A stretch of 64,000 nucleotides of DNA. Source: Portulaca oleracea (lineage: Eukaryota > Streptophyta > Magnoliopsida > Caryophyllales > Portulacaceae). The notes under the pieces were generated by a model that searched no databases, was not told the origin of the DNA, and worked only from the letters and a program-made list of their open reading frames with translations. Location of the stretch: contig CM055876.1 in NCBI GenBank assembly GCA_029582165.1, forward strand, positions 23,908,317 to 23,972,316, in the 5' to 3' direction. Positions 56,324-64,000 of this stretch are shown here, one piece after another (the stretch's first letter is position 1; every line of letters starts with the position of its first letter). The position numbers were made by a program, and so were the translations under genes.

Positions 56324-57490
56324 AAAATTAATAACCTTTTCTCCTTTTGCTTTCAATATTAGTCACATAATCACACTCAATTGCTTTTTTTCGGAAGAAG
56401 ATGCCTAGCTCATCAAAAGGTATGATATTCATTGTTGTATTGCATATTCCACAACTCTGGCCATATTTTTTAATTTAGAGTGGGAGAATCAAATTAGGTT
56501 TGCTGAGTTAAGGAAAGGAAAGGAATGAAAGGTAAAGTAAGGATAAAATTTATGATAGGTAAGTTGGTGGTGGGATAAATATATTTTATTATTAAAATTT
56601 TGACTTTGACTTAAGTGTTATTAGGAAATCAGGATAGATAAAATTGGACAAAAATAAACCTAACTTACCATTTAAAAAACAGGGTCTTAATCACCTGCTA
56701 GTTCGTTGTTGATGAACCATAAATTAAAGCTTCGGACAAAATACATCCTAATATGATAGTAATTACATCAACCAAATTTAGAAAACCAATATGATACTGA
56801 TCAAGTTGTAGTGATCTTTCTACTTTTCATACAATAGAGCCTATCAGCATTCGACTATATGCATGATTAAACAAGATTATCCTTAATGTGGTCAAGCAGG
56901 AAAGTGGAAATCCACAAAAGGGAGCTCACATATATACGAATTAATTAGGGTCAACAAAAGGGTTGAGCACACCATGCATACACCAAACAGTCAATGCTCC
57001 TTGAATTGACTCCTCTTTCTTATCCATTTGGGTGCTATGCAGACCCTGTCAATCCTATCGGCTCTTTGCTTCTTTTCCTGGAGTGACCATGCTCAATGAT
57101 TATGGCCCCCTTCTTTTGTGACGCTGATCAAGAGTTGACGAAGAGTGGGTGGAAAAAGATAGAAAAGATTAGAGAGGCGAGACAAAGTAGGAAATATGAG
57201 ATAATATAGTGTTTAAAAATGTAAATTATATACGTTCATATTATTTAAATATATGAATTGTTAATATATAATTTATATCTTTTGATAAGATATTGTAGAT
57301 AAGGCAAGTTATAAAAGTGATATCACTTATTAAATGTATGAATTTTTAAATGCATATTTGGTAAGCTAGGTAAAGAAGTATAGAATAGAATGAAAATGTG
57401 GGATATAATGGAAAAGGGTAAGAAGGTGAGATAATTATCCAGGCACCATAAAAAAAACTTATCCTTTTTTAATGCCCATTACTCAATTAT
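56324..57490. other. Intergenic, no gene seen
   Basis: AT-rich, with no convincing coding frame, RNA gene or bounded repeat. Blocks such as gatatgagataatatagtg and catatttggtaagctagg resemble MITE interiors, but no ends could be paired. Confidence 0.5.
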
Positions 57491-57947
57491 GGGTTTGTTT
57501 GGTGTAAAGAAAAATTATTTTTAAGGAAAAAAGTTTTCTTTGTAAAATAATTTTCTTAGAAAATGAATTTTTATTTGATATTTTCCATTGTTAGGTATAT
57601 AGGAAAATGATTTTCCCGTGTGAGAAAGAGTGGTGGAGAGGAGAGAGATATATTAAAACGGGTGTAGGATAGAGAGTGGTGGAAGAGAGAAAAATGAGCG
57701 AGAGAGAGAATATATTGAAACGGGTGTATGAGGGAGAGAAAGAAAAATATTTAAATCAGTGCGTGAGAGAGAAAGAAGGGAACGAAAGAAGAGAGAGAGA
57801 ATAGGGGAGAGAGGGAGAAAATAGTTCTTTTTAGGTTGAAGTCAAGACAATAATTTACAAAAAGATGAAGGGAAATCATTTTCTTGAAAAATGGTCGCCA
57901 AACACCGGAAAATGGGAAAATCATTTTCATTCCAATCAAGCACACCC
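57491..57947. mobile_element. MITE with GGGTTTGTTTGGT-type inverted ends
   Basis: Left end GGGTTTGTTTGGTGTAAAGA. The right end read in reverse is GGGTGTGCTTGATTGGAATG. The inner text gaaaattattttt/aaaatcattttc is inverted. The centre is a purine-rich gagagaga stretch (57625-57810). Flanking tat is on both sides. Confidence 0.65.
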
Positions 57948-58329
57948 TATGTTCATATTTGAATTTCAGATGTGAAATGCCCTTTCTTAACCCTTCAATT
58001 AACAGTCAACCAATCAGCTACACAGAGTCGCGTCCGATCAAGGTCAAGTGGTCAACACGTTTGCTAATCTTTTTTTTCCTTTTCTATTTGGCCCCTTTTC
58101 TAATCTTCTAATATTTTAAGCTCTGTTCTTTAGGTTTGTAAGTTTGGTTTATCTTTATTTAGCTTTGTCTTACCTTATCCAATTCTTTAAAAATGCTCAA
58201 AACAAAGTCAAAATTTATGACTACCTTCCTTTTTCTTACCTTATTAAAACTAACTTAATCCTATCATTCTGAAAAAACAGAGCGAAATTGGGTCAATCGT
58301 TATCAATCCCTTAACGACCTCACCTTTTA

Positions 58330-58625
58330 GGCCCTGTTCTATTATGCGGTGTTTTACGGTATGGTACGGTATAATATGGTGAAATTGTGGCGGGTATGGT
58401 GAAATTGTGGTAGGGCTTTTTGTATATATATATATAAATATTGTATTGGTAATTATGAAAAAGTAATTGAAAAAAAATGAATTAAAATATTGTATTGGTA
58501 ACTGTGAAAAGTAATTTATGGTGAGTTGAGGTGAATTGTGGTGAAATGGTATATTATGGTGGGTTGTGTCAAAGTACGGTGGATTATGGCACCGCAGATT
58601 GCCAACTACAGAAATGAACAGAGCC
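58330..58625. mobile_element. Tourist-like MITE, copy 3
   Basis: GGCCCTGTTCTATTATGCGG at the left and an inverted GAACAGAGCC at the right, with interior gtggtgggttgtg text as in 22682-22967. Flank TTA at the left, CAA at the right. Confidence 0.75.
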
Positions 58626-59049
58626 CAACACATTTCCTTTTTCGCTTGGGCCTATCCTAGTGGACACCGGTCCTATGGCGACCTACCCCACACCTCCAAT
58701 TGTTAACTCTAAATCCTACTCCTAAAACATCATCACTTGTTCTAACGAGTCACCCACTCAATATCCAACACCCTCCTTCAATCAAACCCTATTAATGTAA
58801 TGGGAATGAAATTGAGTGAACAGATTTCAGCTAAAAACGTGATTTGTTTTAGACTTGAATCAATTGAACCGACTACAAGAGAAATGTAGAAAAACTCAAA
58901 TCAGCTGATGGTATTCAATATCCGGTGTATATATACAAGGCAATTAATAACTGAATGCAAAAAATGAAATCTAGAATACAAAAAGACATTGTCAAGCATC
59001 CTGGGATAAAATCACAAAAATGAAGTCATCGTTGCTGTTGCAGTGAAAT

Positions 59050-59286
59050 TCAGTAAGGAAGAATAGTGTCAAAGCAATTAACCCCATCAAACTCCAGTGC
59101 AAACCGCGGACTACTACGACTCTTGTTCTTGATGGGGATTGAATTGGGCCTCTGTTGGGGGCTACTTTGATCATTAATCTTGCTGGGATTTTGATTTTGT
59201 CCCTTGCTAACAAAAGAGAAGTTGAAGATATTGGTGCCGTTGGATTCAGCGCAGAGAGCATCGAATGGGCTGAAAATTGACATCAT
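59050..59286 (-). CDS. Small conserved plant protein, paralogue A (78 residues)
   Basis: A single-exon frame from ATG 59286 to TGA 59050. The N-terminus MMSIFSPFDALCAES and C-terminus PRFALEFDGVNCFDTILPY match the protein at 63555-63848 closely, while the middle is low-complexity, polar and basic (QNQNPSKINDQSSPQQRPN). No signal peptide or membrane segment. A TATA box lies 108 bp upstream. The pattern resembles a family of small stress- and elicitor-responsive plant proteins (ACRE-type), recalled only loosely. Function is unknown. The two shared termini and the promoter context make this a real gene rather than a chance frame. Confidence 0.8.
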   Translation of the reverse strand: MMSIFSPFDALCAESNGTNIFNFSFVSKGQNQNPSKINDQSSPQQRPNSIPIKNKSRSSPRFALEFDGVNCFDTILPY

Positions 59287-59393
59287 CTTGGAAGAGATAA
59301 AGCTGTGTATTGTGTTTGGTTTGTTGATTGTAGTTAGTGTTGGAAGATAGTAAGATGGGTGTGCTGGAGAAGAAAGAGAGAGTAGAAGGGGGG

Positions 59394-59401
59394 TTTATAT
59401 A
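59394..59401 (-). promoter_or_regulatory. TATA box of small-protein gene A
   Basis: Minus-strand CCTATATAAACCC, about 110 bp upstream of the start codon. A CGCG-type element ACGCGT (59535-59540) lies about 140 bp further upstream. CAMTA-type factors bind such elements, but a single copy is weak evidence. Confidence 0.75.
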
Positions 59402-59826
59402 GGTGGGAAGAGATAGGAGTAACTGAGGGAGGTTATGAGGGAAGGAGTGGATATGACTCCATGAGTAATCTAAGCGTTGCGTTTTGGGGTTGGGTTTGGG
59501 TTGACAGTGGACTAGTCCAGCCATGAGAGTGGATACGCGTGAGGGGCAACCTGGTCGCTCCACAACCTCTACCTTTTATATTAATTAATTAAGGATAAGG
59601 ATGTTTGTAGGCTTATGTGGATTTTCCTAGTTGGCACACGTACGTACCCGACACCGCCCTGGCCCCCAGGCACAAAAATAAAAGTTATGTGCATGGAAAT
59701 TGGAAATCATGCGTCACGCTCGCCGACCTTTGCACCAATCCTTCTATTTAAGTTGGAGTTGAAGTTGAAGTCAGTCGTCACCGATCAATAAATGAGGTCG
59801 GAATTAAGTGACTAGTAGATGCATAG

Positions 59827-60026
59827 AGTGAGTTTGTTTAGTTAAAAACTTCTGGAAAATAGTCAATTTTCTCGACGTTGACTTATTTTCTCCATATTTG
59901 GTTGTACATTAATCTTGGGAAATTTAAGGGAAACTTTTTCCGGGAAAATATTTTCAATAAAAAACTTTTCAGGGAAACTTCTCTTCAGAAGAAAAAATTT
60001 CCTAGGAATCTTACCGAACGCACCCT
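59827..60026. mobile_element. MITE of the GGGTGCGTTTGGT family, copy 3
   Basis: The right end read in reverse is GGGTGCGTTCGGTAAGATTC. The left end gagtttgtttagtt is diverged. The interior ggaaaatagtcaattttctc matches the other copies. It lies about 425 bp upstream of gene A's TATA box. Confidence 0.65.
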
Positions 60027-60042
60027 AAATTTATTATTGTTA

Positions 60043-60242
60043 GGCCGTGTTCTATATTGCGGTTAATGAAATCATGCGTGCCACACACTGCATCACATGC
60101 AACCACATTTCACCGCAAATCATTACTTTTTTCTCTCTCCTTACTTTTCTCCTCTACTTTTATGCATTCTCTCTCACCTACCTGCATCTACCAATAACCT
60201 ACCACACCTCACTGCAAAGTACCGCAGTATAGAACACGATGC
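60043..60242. mobile_element. Tourist-like MITE, copy 4 (short)
   Basis: GGCCGTGTTCTATATTGCGG at the left, inverted CCGCAGTATAGAACACG at the right. About 200 bp with the family interior in inverted orientation. TTA precedes it. Confidence 0.7.
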
Positions 60243-60479
60243 ATGAAGCTGTTAGCTGTTTCTGTCCCTGCTATTTTTCCTATTTATGCTTATAGACCAT
60301 ATGCAGGGGTAGGAACGTGCCCTTCAAACTTGTGCATGTTCCCATCCCTTTTTCCCACCAAGGAATGCACTGCATGTCCATATTCAATGGGAACATTGTA
60401 GTGTTCCTATCTCTTTCTCTCTTTTTTATTTTTTTTTATTTTTATTCAATCACATGGTGTTGTTTACATAAAAAAAATA

Positions 60480-60761
60480 CTACCTCCATTCCAAATTATT
60501 TGTCCACCATTCTATTTTTTGATGTCTTAAAATTATGTCCACTTTCTTAAAATGGAAACTTTTATTTTATTGAAATTACTAAAATAACCTTAGTTTGAAT
60601 TTTAAAAATATTTAAATATGAGAGGGAAAAGTATAAATAGTAGTTTTGAATTCAAAACTAAGGGTATTATTAGTATTTTATTGCTAATTGAGTTTAATTT
60701 GTTGATTTTCCTTAAAATGCGTGCTAAATTAATGGGGATAAATATTTTGGGACGAAGGGAG
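60480..60761. mobile_element. Stowaway MITE, copy 2
   Basis: CTACCTCCATTCCAAATTAT to GGGACGAAGGGAG, with TA on both sides (60478-60479 and 60762-60763). 282 bp, AT-rich, non-coding. Confidence 0.82.
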
Positions 60762-61195
60762 TAAAAAAGATAAATTATAATTTAAGGTAAAAATGTAGGA
60801 ATGAGTTTCTATTATTGTAAAACAAATAAAATAGAGTTTCAGAAAATAGAAATTATGGGTGATGTGGGAAGGTTGAACCCCTACTCACATTCCAAAATTT
60901 TAGAACACTATTATATATACTTTGATATTTTGTAGCATTTTTAATGCTTTAAAGCATGCATTTTGGTTTCCAACTACTGAAAAAGTTTATTATTATTAAA
61001 CTAGTCATAGTAAGGTAATATGATTGGGTGATTCCATTATCAGAAAAATTTAGGGTTTAATACTAATAATTTACTAGTTATCCGACTTGTCCTACTAACA
61101 AATTAAGGACATATGCTTTAGTGATTTATGATAAATTCGTCATATCTTTCTCATTTTTAATTACTTTATCCTATTTATTTCACATTACTCATACT

Positions 61196-61689
61196 TAGAC
61201 CTGTCAATTCGGTCGGGCGGGCGGTTTCGGGTCGGTCGTATATCGGGTTCGGGTAAATACGGGTCGGGTGTATTCCGGGTTCGGGAAAATACGGGCGGTG
61301 TATTTCGGTTTCGGGTCAACCCAACGGGTTATGATTGCGACCTTTTTTCGCTTTTTATTTTTCAAAAATGGTATCTAAATACTACTTTTTGTACAATATA
61401 CATAATAAAATATGATTATCTTCTAGCAACGATAGATTGTTGTAACTATTTTAACTTAAATAAGAGAAATAACAAATAAATAAGTTGCGCTTATAATTTA
61501 ATAGTTAAAAATTTGAATGCAAAGTCACAAATTTTAATAAAGTTTAACTTAAAATTTAAATTTTGTCAAACGGGTCGGGTTTGACCCGCTAATTCAGTTC
61601 GGTATACTTGGGTTTAGTTGAAAAAATCATGTTCAAAACCCGAAATTTCGGAGTTGAATTCGGGTTATCGGGTCGAATTCGAGAGTCTA
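61196..61689. mobile_element. Non-autonomous hAT-type element
   Basis: The 494-bp element starts TAGACCTGTCAATTCGGTCG and ends TCGAATTCGAGAGTCTA, with a perfect 8-bp duplication ctcatact (61188-61195 and 61690-61697). The interior has repeated gggttcgggtaaatacgggt-type text near the ends. Confidence 0.9.
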
Positions 61690-61699
61690 CTCATACTTC

Positions 61700-62910
61700 T
61701 TTACCTACCTTACATAATATATATTTCAAAAATGACAATTAATATAGAATAGAAGGAGTAATAAATAATTGACACACAAAAACTAGAGAACTCTTGTCAC
61801 TTTTACTTATAAGATATAAGAATTCACTTATTAATATTCTAAAAATACATATAAAATAAGCTAAATGGGACATGCAAAAAAAAAAAAAATAGCACTCTAC
61901 TTTGGCCCTTTTTTACGGATGTAAGATAGTTGGAGGGAATGTTAGTAATAAAGTTAAGTAACGTTGTATAAGTGTTGATAGGAATGTTGGCTAATGTTAA
62001 GAAGCCAAGCCACATCAATCACTTCATCTAAATATATGAAGTTTTAAATATATATTATATAACTTGAAATAAGATATTCTGAGTAAGTCAAGTCACATTA
62101 GATACATCACTTATTAAATATATGAATTTTTAAATTTATATTATATAAGATTGGTAAGACTGCTTGAGAATAGGTAAGTAGAGTAGGAAAAATTGTGCAT
62201 GAGTAAATTAATTAGTAGCTAGGATAAACTTATCTTAGATGCGAACAAAAGAGGGCCTTCATCTCAATCCAATCAATACATTTTAAATAATGGCCTTATT
62301 TTTTGGTTAGGTTGGATATAACAACTTATCCAAACTTAACACAATTCTTCCAAAAAAGCATTCACTTTAAAAATAGAATTCCCTCAAAAAGCATCATAAC
62401 TTATCTTAATTTATCCAAACTTATCATAACTTATCCATTCAAACCTAAAAATAACCTAATCAAAGAACATGGCCAACGTAAATTTCCAATCCAAGCAAAT
62501 TCATTATTTAGGAGCACTTGTTTATTATAATGTTAATACATCTTTTTAATAACAGTGACTAGGATATAATGAGACAACTGGGTAGGAAAAAGAAATATTG
62601 CAATTTTACAACACCCTCAAACTTTCAAGAGTAACAATAATTCTACAAAGTTACTATGGCCCTATTATTTGGTTAGATTATTTTAAGGATAAATTATGAT
62701 GTTCTTTTTGGGAAATTGTTTTTTTAAAATGTGGATATTTTTTTGGAGAATTATGTTAGGTTTAAATAGGTATGGATAAATTACAATAAATTGAGAGTGT
62801 GGGGCAAGTTTTCAAAGAGCACCAATAATTATCATCAATTATGGTCATCATGATTCAAATTGTAAAGGATAGTCCTAAGTCCTAAGTCCTGCCTCATGTC
62901 AATTGAATTA
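61700..62910. other. Intergenic, no gene seen
   Basis: AT-rich sequence with no credible coding region. Short repeats of acttatccaaacttat-type text lie near 62320-62440. Confidence 0.5.
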
Positions 62911-63125
62911 CTCCCTCCATCCCAAATTAATTGATACTTTGACAAAATTTTAACCATTAATTACTCACAAGTCACAATGAGTTACAATATGAAATTACCA
63001 TTATTAGAAAGATACTTTGCTAAAAATTACAATGAATATAATTTCATATTGTAACTCATTGTAATTTATGAATAATTAACGGTCAAAATTTAGTCAAAAT
63101 ATCAATTAATTTGAGACAGAGGGAG
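62911..63125. mobile_element. Stowaway MITE, copy 3
   Basis: CTCCCTCCATCCCAAATTAA to the inverse ending GAGACAGAGGGAG, TA on both sides (62909-62910 and 63126-63127). At 215 bp the two halves are inverted copies over nearly the whole length, so RNA from it would fold into a hairpin. Confidence 0.9.
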
Positions 63126-63554
63126 TACAACTTACAAGGTATTCGACAATTGAATGTGAATACATAATTGAAATTTTATGCCTTAATTCGGTAAACTCAT
63201 TATTGTTATAATGACAACTTTTTAATTTCAAGGATTGCTGGCAAAAACGAAAGCTCAAGGTTTTGTTCTTTACTTACCTTCAATACGGTTTGGGGTCATA
63301 TGCACTATTCCTAACTTAGAACTCAATTTTGTAAAGCGACGAAAGATGTTCCCAAGCCTCAACTTCACACTCCAAGAAAACAACATAATCAAACAAAATT
63401 CACAAGGTTTAGATCACAAAAAGAAGCATAAGCTTGTATTTCTAATTTTCTATGGAAGATCCTTGTGTATATACATCAATGAATCGAATACAATGTTGTC
63501 AACCAACGAATTCAGAATTAGATTTCTGAACTAAAGAAGAGGGGGAAAAAAAGA

Positions 63555-63848
63555 TTAATAGGGAAGAATAGTTTCAAAGCAGTGAACGCCATCCAACTCC
63601 ACCGCAAACCTAGGGTTCCTCTTCTTGGTCACCGTCATCGGCTTCCGGCAACTTCCATCGGAATTCACGGCGTCCTTCTTCACCGGCGGCGTCACAGCTT
63701 CTTTCCTCGAACAATTCTCAACTTCCGATGGCGAACTTTTCCGATCAAATTGAGCCGCAGATGTCAAAGGCGGGGAGGGGAAGTTGAACAACTTCCAGCC
63801 GTTGGATTCGGCGAAGAAGGCATCAAACGGGCTGAACATCGACATCAT
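63555..63848 (-). CDS. Small conserved plant protein, paralogue B (97 residues)
   Basis: A single-exon frame from ATG 63848 to TAA 63555. It opens MMSMFSPFDAFFAES and closes PRFAVELDGVHCFETILPY, the same blocks as the protein at 59050-59286. The middle is longer, polar and lysine-rich (CSRKEAVTPPVKKDAVN, RKPMTVTKKRN). The gene is on the same strand as paralogue A, 4.3 kb away, so they look like a tandem duplication separated by MITE insertions. Coding GC content is well above the surroundings, supporting a real gene. Only about 150 bp of upstream sequence is in the window, with no clear TATA box. Function unknown. Confidence 0.82.
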   Translation of the reverse strand: MMSMFSPFDAFFAESNGWKLFNFPSPPLTSAAQFDRKSSPSEVENCSRKEAVTPPVKKDAVNSDGSCRKPMTVTKKRNPRFAVELDGVHCFETILPY

Positions 63849-63900
63849 CTTCGATCTGATTCTTTGTTTCGCAACTTGATTTCTGGAATAAAATAGAGAG

Positions 63901-63919
63901 ATTGATTGATTGATTGATT
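63901..63919. repeat. (ATTG)n microsatellite in the 5' leader of gene B
   Basis: About four to five attg units upstream of the start codon on the minus strand, probably in the 5' UTR. Confidence 0.85.
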
Positions 63920-64000
63920 TGGAAGAAGATCGTAGGATTTTGGCAGTCTGATCTGATGATTAGAGGCAGGAATCAGGTATGAATGACTTGGTAAGGAAGA

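Overview
This is nuclear DNA of a flowering plant, probably a eudicot. It is AT-rich and packed with plant retrotransposons and MITEs. It carries one ordinary intron-containing gene with GT-AG introns and two small paralogous genes. I could not identify the species.

Layout. Positions 1-36,000 are a stack of retroelements. A 4.5-kb L1-type LINE on the minus strand (about 3738-20676) is flanked on both sides by long TA microsatellites. It has been split twice. A 10.9-kb Ty3/gypsy Tat/Ogre-like element (5584-16438; TSD caaag) sits inside the reverse transcriptase, and a solo LTR (18075-19667; TSD gcatt) sits inside ORF1. Removing each insertion and one TSD copy restores the LINE reading frame. 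To the right are a Ty1/copia element (23482-28447; TSD agaac) and a gag-only Athila-like element (28625-34913; TSD tactc) whose LTRs are related to the solo LTR in the LINE.

Positions 35,000-38,800 are short DNA transposons (hAT-type, MULE-type and a dimeric element). Positions 39,400-43,000 hold the clear single-copy gene: six exons encoding about 430 residues, a membrane-anchored START-domain lipid-transfer-type protein. Positions 43,000-51,000 are again MITE-rich and include a three-level nest (MULE-type MITE in Tourist-like MITE in hAT element). Positions 51,267-56,323 hold a copia-type solo LTR followed by a decayed copia element (TSD aaaat). Positions 57,000-64,000 carry MITEs and two minus-strand genes for small paralogous proteins of 78 and 97 residues, sharing conserved N- and C-terminal blocks. 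The second lies at the window edge.

The most unusual signal is a set of short dyad-symmetric motifs in the LTRs. In the Tat/Ogre-like element, about 20 sites related to CAATACCTGCAGGTATTG are spread at roughly 75-100 bp spacing through the LTR and part of the internal region. The outer arms differ from site to site, but usually in matched complementary pairs. In the Athila-like LTRs and in the unrelated copia-like solo LTR, CACGG/CCGTG-type dyads lie upstream of a TATA box. A stretch of about 70 bp around CAACACGGGTCGTGTTGG looks shared between two different LTR families. No computation was run; coordinates come from reading the sequence.
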